DNA from: an uncultured Eubacteriales bacterium
GTDB taxonomy: Bacteria > Bacillota > Clostridia > Oscillospirales > Ruminococcaceae
Assembly: GCA_900319075.1 (NCBI GenBank)
Contig: ONMZ01000017.1
Coordinates: 1-38,544, forward strand
Reading direction: 5' to 3'
Length of the DNA: 38,544 bases
This document shows positions 1 to 6,887 of the stretch, in pieces (position 1 is the stretch's first letter; the number at the start of each line of letters is the position of its first letter). The notes below the pieces were generated by a model, which was not told the origin of the DNA, did not search any database, and saw only the letters and a program-made list of their open reading frames with translations. The position numbers were made by a program, and so were the translations under genes.

Positions 1-9
1 AAAGCTACA

Positions 10-169
10 CTATCCTGCGGATAGCGTGCGGTCGAGGGCGGCGCCCTCGTCGCTCTCCGCAGAGAGCGAAATCCTCATACATCGTGCGCTCCGCAAGGGG
101 TGAATTCCAAAACAGTCTGGTGGACTGTTTTGGAAGAGGGGACGCCCTGCAAGAGAGGGCGTGCCCCTC
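10..169. repeat. Array of five consecutive hairpins (palindromic repeat, copy 1)
   Basis: Five perfect or near-perfect inverted repeats follow each other without a gene: 10-15/19-24 (6 bp, loop tgc), 33-39/43-49 (7 bp), 51-57/62-68 (7 bp), 105-117/123-135 (13 bp, loop tggtg) and 136-148/156-169 (13 bp with one bulged g). The core tatcctgcggata (11-23) recurs with two changes at 3288-3300, and the word cgtgcg follows hairpins in both places. This is therefore one of three related modular arrays in the window. Its left edge may lie outside the window. The function is unknown; a REP- or MITE-like intergenic repeat is the simplest reading. Confidence 0.75.
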
Positions 170-189
170 AGAAACACAATGTCACAATA

Positions 190-230
190 CTTCTATATAA
201 GCACAGCCCTTAACGGCGATGCTCTTTCTA
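190..230. repeat. Conserved tail module behind purA (copy A)
   Basis: Positions 190-212 match 3399-3421 in 21 of 23 bases (cttctatataa, one variable base, cac, one variable base, gccctta). Both copies then continue into a ggc...tgctct stretch. Both lie on the downstream side of a minus-strand stop codon (purA stop at 236-238, ATPase stop at 3440-3442), with a hairpin array farther out. The repeat is seen directly; whether it acts as a 3' UTR element or is the end of a mobile repeat is not known. Confidence 0.7.
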
Positions 231-235
231 TGATC

Positions 236-1525
236 TTATTTAAGTTTGCTTTCCCTGTAAATAATATCCTCTCTTGACGGTCCGTTGGATACCATTGTGA
301 TCGGGAAGCCTATATGCTCCTCAACGAACTCGATATATTTCTTACAGTTCTGAGGCAGGTCCTCATACTTCTTTATGCCCCTGATATCAGTCTTCCAGCC
401 GTCAAGGACCTCAAGAACAGGCTTGCACTTTTCAAGTATCTGCGTGGTGGGGAAATTGTCAAGGATCTTACCCTCATACTCATATCCCACGCAAACAGGG
501 ATCTTATCAAGATATCCCAGAACGTCGATGACCGTAAAGGCAACATCTGTTGTGCCTTGTATACGGCAGCCGTACTTTGTGGCAACGCAGTCGAACCAGC
601 CCATTCTTCTTGGTCTGTGAGTGGTTGCACCGTACTCTCCGCCGTCACCGCCTCTTTTTCTCAGCTCCTCAGCCTCATCTCCGAAGATCTCGGAAACAAA
701 TGCACCTGCACCCACAGCAGACGAATACGCCTTTACTACCGTAACGATAGTCTTTATCTCATAAGGCGGAAGCCCTGCACCGATAGCGCCGTAAGCTGCA
801 AGAGTGGAAGAGGATGTTACCATAGGGTAAATACCGTGGTCAGGGTCTTTCAAAGATCCCAGCTGACCTTCCAAAAGGACATTTTTACCCTCCTTCAGAG
901 CCTTCCACAGATATGCGGAAACGTCACACACATAAGGTGCAAGCATTTCTTTATATCTCATAAGTGTTTCAAAAAGCTCATCCGGATCAATAGGCGGCTT
1001 ATGGTAAAGGTGCTCCAGAAGAACGTTTTTTTGTTCAAGCACTCTTGCGATCTTCACCTTCAGAGTGTCCTCGTGGAAAAGCTCCTGTACCTGGAAGCCT
1101 ATTTTAGCGTATTTATCAGAATAAAAGGGTGCAATACCCGATTTTGTTGAGCCAAAGCTTGCCTTGCCCAGTCTTTCCTCCTCATACTGGTCGAAAAGAA
1201 CATGATACGGCATTACCATCTGTGCCCTGTCTGAAATAAGTATCTTCGGCATTGGTACGCCCTTGGAAGTAACGTCTTTCACCTCGTTGAAAAACTTTTC
1301 AACGTCAAGTGCAACGCCGTTGCCTATTATGTTTGTGGTATGGTCATAAAAAACTCCCGAAGGAAGCGTATGAAGGGCAAATTTTCCGTAATGGTTCACA
1401 ATTGTGTGACCTGCATTTGCACCGCCCTGAAACCTGATTACTATATCAGACTCCTGAGACATCATATCGGTAAGCTTTCCCTTACCCTCATCGCCCCAGT
1501 TAGCACCGACTATCGCTCTAACCAT
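236..1525 (-). CDS. purA: Adenylosuccinate synthetase
   Basis: Joins IMP and aspartate with GTP to make adenylosuccinate, the first committed step to AMP, in the cytoplasm. The 429-aa product has the family length and opens with the GTP-binding glycine loop GDEGKGK at residues 11-17. It also has QGGANAGHTI with the catalytic His, and the GGEYGATTHRPRRMGW segment of the nucleotide and IMP site. A reading frame extends 18 codons upstream, but the ATG at 1525 is chosen because a perfect aaggagg lies about 7 bases before it and the protein then starts exactly at the conserved MVRAIVGANWGDEG. It is a single-gene unit transcribed away from metK, from a promoter overlapped by a palindrome. Confidence 0.97.
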   Translation of the reverse strand: MVRAIVGANWGDEGKGKLTDMMSQESDIVIRFQGGANAGHTIVNHYGKFALHTLPSGVFYDHTTNIIGNGVALDVEKFFNEVKDVTSKGVPMPKILISDRAQMVMPYHVLFDQYEEERLGKASFGSTKSGIAPFYSDKYAKIGFQVQELFHEDTLKVKIARVLEQKNVLLEHLYHKPPIDPDELFETLMRYKEMLAPYVCDVSAYLWKALKEGKNVLLEGQLGSLKDPDHGIYPMVTSSSTLAAYGAIGAGLPPYEIKTIVTVVKAYSSAVGAGAFVSEIFGDEAEELRKRGGDGGEYGATTHRPRRMGWFDCVATKYGCRIQGTTDVAFTVIDVLGYLDKIPVCVGYEYEGKILDNFPTTQILEKCKPVLEVLDGWKTDIRGIKKYEDLPQNCKKYIEFVEEHIGFPITMVSNGPSREDIIYRESKLK

Positions 1526-1593
1526 TATTATTTCCTCCTTGATAGGCATAACTGATACAGTATGCCGTCTTATCGGCACACTCTCACCAATTG

Positions 1594-1625
1594 ATTATAA
1601 CATATAATATTTACAATGTAAATAT
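1594..1625 (-). promoter_or_regulatory. purA promoter overlapped by a 19-bp palindrome
   Basis: On the minus strand, TTTACA (1622-1617) and TATAAT (1599-1594) are separated by 17 bp. A perfect inverted repeat, atatttaca / tgtaaatat with one central base (1607-1625), covers the -35 box, which is where a repressor would bind. The palindrome does not look like the PurBox known from Bacillus, so the regulator is not assigned. Confidence 0.7.
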
Positions 1626-1697
1626 CAAGGGATAACTTTTACATTTTTATAACAATTCAAAGGACACAAAAAATTTACAAACCTACTGCATAATGTG

Positions 1698-1726
1698 TTG
1701 ACAAAGAAAGATATATGTTGTATAAT
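1698..1726 (+). promoter_or_regulatory. metK promoter
   Basis: TTGACA at 1698-1703 and TATAAT at 1721-1726 with a 17-bp spacer. Transcription should begin near 1733, just before the SAM-I riboswitch. Confidence 0.85.
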
Positions 1727-1745
1727 GTTCCTTGTTAAAAAATAG

Positions 1746-1846
1746 CCTTATCAAGAGTGGCGGAGGGACAGGTCCTATGAAGCCCGGCAACCTGGGTATT
1801 TATTACACAAGGTGCTAATTCCTGCGGAGTTTTCCGAGAGATGAGG
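1746..1846 (+). promoter_or_regulatory. SAM-I (S-box) riboswitch
   Basis: The conserved S-box blocks appear in order: cttatcaagagtggcggaggga, then cctatgaagcccggcaacc (kink-turn and core), then aaggtgctaattcc, then gagatgagg. The P1 helix forms between 1746-1752 (cctтatc written in DNA as cct-tatc) and 1840-1846 (gatgagg), 7 bp with one G-T pair. It senses S-adenosylmethionine and controls metK, the SAM synthetase gene that follows, by premature termination at the hairpin at 1863-1891. The motif match is direct; ligand and mechanism follow from the known class. Confidence 0.95.
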
Positions 1847-1862
1847 AAATCGTCGGTATTTC

Positions 1863-1891
1863 AAGCATTTCGGAAACGAAGTGCTTTTTTT
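1863..1891 (+). terminator. Riboswitch expression-platform terminator
   Basis: A 10-bp stem aagcatttcg / cgaagtgctt with a GAAA tetraloop (1873-1876) is followed by a run of seven T (1885-1891). It lies 17 bases after the riboswitch P1 helix and before the metK start, as expected for a SAM-induced terminator. Confidence 0.9.
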
Positions 1892-1957
1892 CGGCTATTT
1901 TTGACCCATTCATACGGCAAAAAGCCGGATCTTAATCATATAGAAAGAGGTAAGCAA

Positions 1958-3127
1958 ATGTCTAAATTTCTTTTTACATCAGAATCGGTAACACAGGGGC
2001 ATCCCGACAAAATATGCGATCAGGTTTCAGATGCTATCCTTGATGCTATGCTTGCACAGGACCCAATGTCAAGGGTCGCTTGCGAAACTGTGGCAACCAC
2101 GGGAATGATAATGTGCATGGGTGAGATAACCACAAAGGCTGTTGTTGACATTCCTCAGATCGTCAGAGACACAGTAAACGAGATCGGATATAACGATGCA
2201 AAGCTCGGATTTGACTGCAACACCTGTGCGGTCATCACCACAATAGACAAACAGTCCCCTGACATTGCTATGGGGGTGGACAGCGCACTTGAGGGCAGAG
2301 ATAAAGGAGAAAACGACACCGGCGCAGGCGATCAGGGAATAATGTTCGGATATGCCTGCAACGAAACTGCGGAGCTTATGCCAATGCCCATATCGCTTGC
2401 ACACAAACTTGCTCTCAGGCTCACAGAGGTGAGAAAGAACGGAACACTTGGTTATCTGCGTCCCGACGGAAAAACTCAGGTTACGGTAGAATATGTTGAC
2501 GGCAAGCCTGTAAGAGTGGACACGGTGGTGATATCCTCGCAGCACGATGAGGGTGCTTCTTTGGAACAGATAAGAGAGGATATTATACAAAACGTTATAA
2601 AGCCTGTTATCCCCGGGGAGCTGCTTGTAGACACAAAATATTTCATCAATCCCACAGGACGCTTTGTTGTGGGCGGACCTCAGGGCGACAGCGGACTTAC
2701 AGGACGAAAGATAATCGTTGATACCTACGGCGGATATGCACGCCACGGCGGCGGAGCATTTTCGGGCAAGGATCCCACAAAGGTAGACCGCTCGGCTACC
2801 TACGCTGCAAGATATGTTGCAAAGAACATCGTTGCCGCAGGTCTTGCAGATAAATGTGAAGTAGAGATAGCATACGCTATCGGGGTAGCACGTCCGGTTT
2901 CAATAATGGTTGACAGCTTTGGCACGGGAAAGGTCAGCGATGAAAAGCTCTCGGAGGCTGTAAACAAAGTCTTTGACCTGCGCCCATCAGCAATTATTGA
3001 TATGCTTGATCTTCGCAAACCGCAGTACAAGGCGCTTGCCGCTTACGGACACATGGGACGTGAGGATCTTGGCGTAGCCTGGGAAAAGACCGACAAAGTT
3101 GACGCTTTACTGGCAGCTGTAAAATAA
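1958..3127 (+). CDS. metK: S-adenosylmethionine synthetase
   Basis: Makes S-adenosylmethionine from methionine and ATP, releasing phosphate and diphosphate; cytoplasmic homotetramer in the family. The product is 389 aa, the usual length. Visible motifs are [16 protein letters not shown] at the N-terminus (active-site His15), [12 protein letters not shown] (ATP-binding loop) and [16 protein letters not shown] (the P-loop-like phosphate site). The frame is open back to 1841, but that ATG lies inside the riboswitch. The ATG at 1958 with gaaagagg about 7 bases upstream gives the conserved [10 protein letters not shown] start. Expression is controlled by the SAM-I riboswitch at 1746-1846. There is no clear intrinsic terminator directly after the gene, only the hairpin array at 3191-3306. 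Confidence 0.98.
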   Translation: MSKFLFTSESVTQGHPDKICDQVSDAILDAMLAQDPMSRVACETVATTGMIMCMGEITTKAVVDIPQIVRDTVNEIGYNDAKLGFDCNTCAVITTIDKQSPDIAMGVDSALEGRDKGENDTGAGDQGIMFGYACNETAELMPMPISLAHKLALRLTEVRKNGTLGYLRPDGKTQVTVEYVDGKPVRVDTVVISSQHDEGASLEQIREDIIQNVIKPVIPGELLVDTKYFINPTGRFVVGGPQGDSGLTGRKIIVDTYGGYARHGGGAFSGKDPTKVDRSATYAARYVAKNIVAAGLADKCEVEIAYAIGVARPVSIMVDSFGTGKVSDEKLSEAVNKVFDLRPSAIIDMLDLRKPQYKALAAYGHMGREDLGVAWEKTDKVDALLAAVK

Positions 3128-3190
3128 GGATATTAAAAACATGAGAGCAGCATATGGACTGCACTTATACAGAAGCATTATAAACTCTTT

Positions 3191-3306
3191 TTGGGGAAAA
3201 CCCTTTTGCAAAATGGGTTTCGCTAACGGCTTTGCCGTTAGCTACGGAGAATTGACCTTTTGGTCAATTCTCTGCCCCAACCGAGAATATCCTATGGATA
3301 TTCTCG
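3191..3306. repeat. Nested hairpin array between metK and the ATPase gene (copy 2)
   Basis: An outer stem ttgggg (3191-3196) / ccccaa (3275-3280) encloses three hairpins: 3198-3203/3215-3220 (aaaccc/gggttt, extendable inward), 3222-3230/3234-3242 (9 bp, loop ttt) and 3247-3257/3262-3272 (11 bp, loop tttt). A fourth hairpin of 11 bp follows at 3282-3292/3296-3306. The first part (3191-3220) matches 38475-38504 with about five differences in 30, and the fourth hairpin core matches 11-23. The rest of the 312-base gap (3128-3439) contains no gene. Confidence 0.8.
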
Positions 3307-3398
3307 TGCGCCGGCTACGAAAATAGTTATGGTCAAGAAATACGGTTAGGAAACAGTCCTTCGCAATAAAAAGATGTTCCTCAAAAAAATTCATAAGG

Positions 3399-3430
3399 CT
3401 TCTATATAATCACTGCCCTTAGGCTGCTCT
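3399..3430. repeat. Conserved tail module behind the ATPase gene (copy B)
   Basis: Second copy of the 23-base module at 190-212 (21 of 23 identical), in the same orientation and again within ten bases or so of a minus-strand stop codon. Between the array at 3191-3306 and this tail lie about 90 bases containing aaacagtc, also found in copy 1. Confidence 0.7.
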
Positions 3431-3439
3431 CACATTTTT

Positions 3440-4501
3440 TTATTTTGCTGATATTTCCCCGGAAATTTTCTCGCATATTTTCTCAACAGCATTAAAATCC
3501 ATTGCATTTATATAGTATCTTTCTATAACATCGTGCTGCTGCTTTGCCTTATCCATCATCTGTCCGGCGGCATCTTTCAGAGTTCGCATCAATGCAGCGT
3601 TTTGTTTCAGCCGATCTTTGTTTTCCTGCCACAGGGTCTTTTGATAGAATCTTGACATATTTATCCTCTTTCCGGCTGCTTCAAGTCCGTTTAGCGGGCT
3701 TGCAGAAACCAAAGCTACACCTATCTCGTCAATGAGAAGATGCTCATATAGCTTGTTCCCAAAAAGCATACATGGGGACAGCTTTACATCGTACCCCTTT
3801 TGCACCGCATACCCTGCAACAGCTGAAATAAGGATATTCGAGGCGGCAAAAATATCGTTGCACAAATAATACACATCAAGGTAGTTATCCAGGGTTTCGC
3901 TGAAAGTATAATACCCGTAGCGTGTCATTGCGCTAAGGCAGCGTGTAAAGCTCCTTCCCCGATAACCACGGCTTTTGCCGAAAACTTTTTTGCAAAAGCG
4001 TTTACAAAAGCCATCCAGCTTTTGCTTATCAAGGCACTGCTCTGCACAGCAGAATGTATCCTCGCATATTTTTCCAAGAGCAGCGGTGTATTTTGCACCG
4101 CAGGACATAAGCTCTTTGTGTTTTCTTATGGCACCGACTATATCTTCCTTTTTATCCTTGAGCATACTGTTGTCCCAGCAGCTCCCCAGGTCGACCACCC
4201 TCTGGCAGGAACCGGGATATACAGGGTCAAAGGTGTGGGGAGCGGTACCATCAACTATGACCGCCTTTGAACTGTGCAGCACCACACCGTCAAGTGAATC
4301 CGGATCAGATGAGCAGTAATAACGGGTAACATTTTCACTTTCTTCAAATCTGTCTGCGATCTTTTTCATAAGCGAGGACTTTCCTGTTCCCGCTGCGCCT
4401 TTCAGAACATAAGTATAGAAGCTGTCAGAGTTAACATATTCTCCGAACTGTGTTACAAAACCACCGGGTGTCATTGAGCCAAGAAAGTATTTTTCCGACA
4501 T
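3440..4501 (-). CDS. Uncharacterised P-loop ATPase
   Basis: 353-aa protein with a clear Walker A motif, GAAGTGKS at residues 35-42, shortly after an N-terminal segment (MSEKYFLGSMTPGGF) typical of a small clostridial and bacillar family annotated as PRK06851-like. The following SSDPDSLDGVVLHSSKAVIVDGTAPHTFDP stretch is the other signature of that family. It resembles a Walker B region in VIVDGTAPH. No second P-loop is visible. It has no membrane segment, so it is presumably cytosolic. The ATG at 4501 is preferred over the one at 4528 because caggagg lies 7 bases upstream. The substrate and role are not known, and the neighbours do not suggest one. Confidence 0.7.
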   Translation of the reverse strand: MSEKYFLGSMTPGGFVTQFGEYVNSDSFYTYVLKGAAGTGKSSLMKKIADRFEESENVTRYYCSSDPDSLDGVVLHSSKAVIVDGTAPHTFDPVYPGSCQRVVDLGSCWDNSMLKDKKEDIVGAIRKHKELMSCGAKYTAALGKICEDTFCCAEQCLDKQKLDGFCKRFCKKVFGKSRGYRGRSFTRCLSAMTRYGYYTFSETLDNYLDVYYLCNDIFAASNILISAVAGYAVQKGYDVKLSPCMLFGNKLYEHLLIDEIGVALVSASPLNGLEAAGKRINMSRFYQKTLWQENKDRLKQNAALMRTLKDAAGQMMDKAKQQHDVIERYYINAMDFNAVEKICEKISGEISAK

Positions 4502-4577
4502 ACCATATCCTCCTGTTTCGTCCGTCAAAACAGACGTTATTTTGTATATTGTATGTCATATGCCTGAAAAGGGACAC

Positions 4578-4608
4578 AAAAACAGCTGTACAAATTTATG
4601 TACAGCTG
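4578..4608 (-). terminator. Second terminator-like hairpin downstream of the VanY-like gene
   Basis: Perfect 9-bp stem cagctgtac (4583-4591) / gtacagctg (4600-4608), followed on the minus strand by five T (4582-4578). It may also influence transcription entering the ATPase gene, which starts at 4501. Confidence 0.6.
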
Positions 4609-4677
4609 GTAAATAAGCCGCAAAGCCCCGCCATTGATCCTCGGGGCACGGATAAGACAATATTTCGCTTACAAAAC

Positions 4678-4699
4678 AAAAATCACCCCCACCCGGGGG
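4678..4699 (-). terminator. Intrinsic terminator of the VanY-like gene
   Basis: On the minus strand, ccccc gggt ggggg (stem 4686-4690/4695-4699) is followed by tga and five T (4682-4678), about 47 bases after the stop codon of the VanY-like gene. Confidence 0.65.
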
Positions 4700-4745
4700 C
4701 GGAGGTAATTGGTCTTTACTATGTCATCTATTGTGTTTTCTCACT

Positions 4746-5840
4746 CTAAGACTGTGCGTTTGAAGAGTCCTGTGCAGGCGGTGCCTCGCTTATTCCCACA
4801 TCAGCACAGATATATACTCTGCCGCTGCCGTTTCCGGTTATCTCATATCCAAAGTCCGATCTGGACAGCTCCGGGGTGGGTATTGTAGTTTCAGAGTTTT
4901 CTTTATCAAGCGCTGCGCTGTATATCATTCTTTCTTTACCGTCGGATGTGGTTATCAAAAGCGGATCTTCATATGTATACTTATCCAGAAATTCGTAAAG
5001 CTCCTCCAGCACAAGATCGTTATCATGCATTACCTTGGCATAAGCCTGACCCACGTAGCGGTAATGGTTTTTCTTACCCTCAACACCGGTCACACTTTGT
5101 TTTTCGCCGGGGTATCTCAGTACAAATCCATATTTCCAGCAGTTTTCATTTATCCAGGCATACTTGCCCTCACCGGTAAACTCAGGATAGGTTCCCTTGT
5201 CCTTTTCATAAAGATGAAGATCGACCGCAAGTCCCGTAAGGTGCTCATAACAACCTGCGGATGAGGGGGTATTGCCGCTTTCAGCTTTCTCTTCCTTTTT
5301 AGCGTTGTCCTGCTGATCTTGCTGTTTAGGGATATCATACTGGGTTTTGTATACCCTTCCCTCCAGCAGGTAAGTGGAATTTGTGACCATTATAGTACGA
5401 AGTGAGGTAGCCGCAGCAAAATCGCTTATCATGGAATTCAAATGGGCGAACATATCCTTATTTCCCGAAACGTTCATGCTGCTGGTGGTCATTACCTGTT
5501 CTCCGTTTGCATTAAACAGATATGAATAAATAGGAACAAGGTCCTGAGCATTTGCGGTATAGGAATGGTCCTTGTTATCAAGCACAAGCAAACCGGTATT
5601 ATTCACCTTGTCGTTTTCAATTTTTTCGTATTTGGTCTCATAGCTTTTCTTTTCCGCAGCAGATGATGCGCTGCTTTCAGATGAACTTGATGAGTCGTCT
5701 GTACTTGAGCTCTTTTTCACAGGGTGGGTCGTCAAAGCAAGGATAAAGATCAAAGAAGCAGCAAGTATAAGTCCTGTTCTTCGGCACAAAGTCCTTGTCC
5801 AACGTATCTTTTTATACTTTTCTTTCAGCTTTTCAAGCAT
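4746..5840 (-). CDS. Membrane-anchored VanY-like (peptidase M15B) protein, catalytic Glu missing
   Basis: Family members are zinc D,D-carboxypeptidases that trim D-Ala from peptidoglycan stems outside the membrane. The 364-aa product has a cytoplasmic basic N-terminus, one membrane segment at about 23-37, a Ser/Asp-rich low-complexity linker (about 44-65), and a C-terminal VanY domain. Zinc ligands are recognisable: EHLTGLAVD (His200, Asp207) and HYRYVG (His259). The family normally has E-P-W-H before RYVG, with Glu as general base. Here that stretch reads K-K-N-H, so Lys replaces Glu; another Glu lies two residues earlier. It may be inactive or use another base. The ATG at 5840 is chosen over a GTG at 5849 because aaggcgg is 8 bases away. 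Probably single-gene, with terminators downstream. Confidence 0.8.
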   Translation of the reverse strand: MLEKLKEKYKKIRWTRTLCRRTGLILAASLIFILALTTHPVKKSSSTDDSSSSSESSASSAAEKKSYETKYEKIENDKVNNTGLLVLDNKDHSYTANAQDLVPIYSYLFNANGEQVMTTSSMNVSGNKDMFAHLNSMISDFAAATSLRTIMVTNSTYLLEGRVYKTQYDIPKQQDQQDNAKKEEKAESGNTPSSAGCYEHLTGLAVDLHLYEKDKGTYPEFTGEGKYAWINENCWKYGFVLRYPGEKQSVTGVEGKKNHYRYVGQAYAKVMHDNDLVLEELYEFLDKYTYEDPLLITTSDGKERMIYSAALDKENSETTIPTPELSRSDFGYEITGNGSGRVYICADVGISEAPPAQDSSNAQS

Positions 5841-5886
5841 TTGAAACACCGCCTTTCGGAAAAGAGATACAACTACAAGTACATTG

Positions 5887-5906
5887 TATCACATTATACA
5901 GTGATA
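5887..5906 (-). promoter_or_regulatory. Inverted repeat centred on a TATAAT in front of the VanY-like gene
   Basis: tatcac (5887-5892) and gtgata (5901-5906) flank 8 bases that contain TATAAT on the minus strand. No good -35 box sits 17 bp upstream, so this may be a weak, activator- or repressor-controlled promoter. It lies 47 bases before the start codon. Confidence 0.4.
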
Positions 5907-5997
5907 GTACACAACTTTTTTGTGAGCGGCCGAACTTTTGTATACTTTAACAAATAAAGCCCGATCTGCTTGTGCAATAATGCAAGCCCGGAGACGG

Positions 5998-6026
5998 TTG
6001 AAAATGCAATTAAAATATGTTATCAT
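5998..6026 (+). promoter_or_regulatory. dprA promoter
   Basis: TTGAAA at 5998-6003 and TATCAT at 6021-6026 with a 17-bp spacer, about 37 bases before the chosen start codon. Confidence 0.65.
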
Positions 6027-6062
6027 CAAAATATGGAAAATGCACGGAAGGAGGCCGGGAAA

Positions 6063-6887
6063 ATGTCGGAGGACATAATAAAATGGATAGAATGTTCCGA
6101 AGCATTCAGAGGCAAGGAGCAGCTTTTCAAAGAGCTGTTTAAAAAGTATGCCAGCGCACAAAAAGCTCTGGACCATGCCCGTCAGAGGGGATCAGCCCTT
6201 AGGAAAGTCACATCCGGCATGGCTGAAAAGATACTGGAAAGCTGCAGTAAAAGCGGTATCCAGCCGATAGCTGCAACAGACATATCATATCCCCATGCCT
6301 TAGACGCTGTAACTGCGCCGATAGTTTTATATGTAAAAGGTGATCCACAAGTGCTTTTATCACGTGATCCTGTGGGGATCATCGGTGCAAGGCATCCAAG
6401 CGATTATTCAATCAGGATCTGCACCACTTTCTCAAAAGAGCTTGCACGAAACAAAAGAGTAATAATAAGCGGTTTTGCTCCGGGCATAGACAGGTGTGCC
6501 CATCTGAACTGTATCCGGGAGGGGTCAAAGACCATAGCGGTACTTGGCTGCGGGATAGGCTTTGATTATCCTTACGGCAGTGCTGAAATACAAAAAGAGA
6601 TCGCCGCATCCGGTGCGGTGATCTCGGAGTATCCGCCGTATTCAAAGCCTGTGCGAACAAATTTTACACAGAGAAACAGACTGATCGCTGCGCTGAGCTC
6701 AAAGCTCCTTGTGGTGGAAGCATCATCAAAAAGCGGCTGTCTTAACACGGTTTCCCACGCCCTTACGGCAGGCACAGATGTTTTCGTCATACCTCCCCAT
6801 CAGGCAGACGTGGAGAGATACCGTGGGCAGGCGGAGCTTATACGTGACGGTGCACAGATTGCTTTTGAGCCTTCCGATCTGCTTTAG
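6063..6887 (+). CDS. dprA: DNA-processing protein DprA (Smf), short form
   Basis: DprA binds single-stranded DNA and loads RecA during transformation; many non-competent bacteria also carry it. The 274-aa product shows the Rossmann-like DprA core in order: VGIIGARHPSDY, IISGFAPGIDRCAH, TIAVLGCGIGFDYP, VISEYPP, FTQRNRLIAALS and VVEASSKSGCLNT. An alpha-helical N-terminal region of about 85 residues precedes it. The protein ends about 30 residues after the core, so the C-terminal winged helix found in many DprA proteins is absent. The ATG at 6063 has aaggagg 8 bases upstream; upstream in-frame ATGs lack one and lie at the promoter. Its stop overlaps the convergent glgB stop by 4 bases, with no terminator between them. 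Confidence 0.88.
   Translation: MSEDIIKWIECSEAFRGKEQLFKELFKKYASAQKALDHARQRGSALRKVTSGMAEKILESCSKSGIQPIAATDISYPHALDAVTAPIVLYVKGDPQVLLSRDPVGIIGARHPSDYSIRICTTFSKELARNKRVIISGFAPGIDRCAHLNCIREGSKTIAVLGCGIGFDYPYGSAEIQKEIAASGAVISEYPPYSKPVRTNFTQRNRLIAALSSKLLVVEASSKSGCLNTVSHALTAGTDVFVIPPHQADVERYRGQAELIRDGAQIAFEPSDLL

Noticed and set aside
10-169. Possible CRISPR array at the left edge
   Set aside because: The hairpins differ from each other in sequence and spacing; there are no identical repeats with equal spacers.
314-1150. 278-aa plus-strand reading frame opposite purA
   Set aside because: It is the complement shadow of purA, has no ribosome site and no recognisable protein character.
1841-1957. Upstream start of metK at 1841
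   Set aside because: The ATG lies in the riboswitch and the extension runs through the terminator hairpin; 1958 has the ribosome site and the conserved N-terminus.
2069-2746. 225-aa minus-strand frame inside metK
   Set aside because: Shadow frame of a strongly conserved gene; Cys/His/Tyr-rich composition typical of antisense frames.
4621-4700. Possible tRNA near 4621-4700
   Set aside because: The stems do not form a cloverleaf and no T-loop sequence is present; they fit terminators better.
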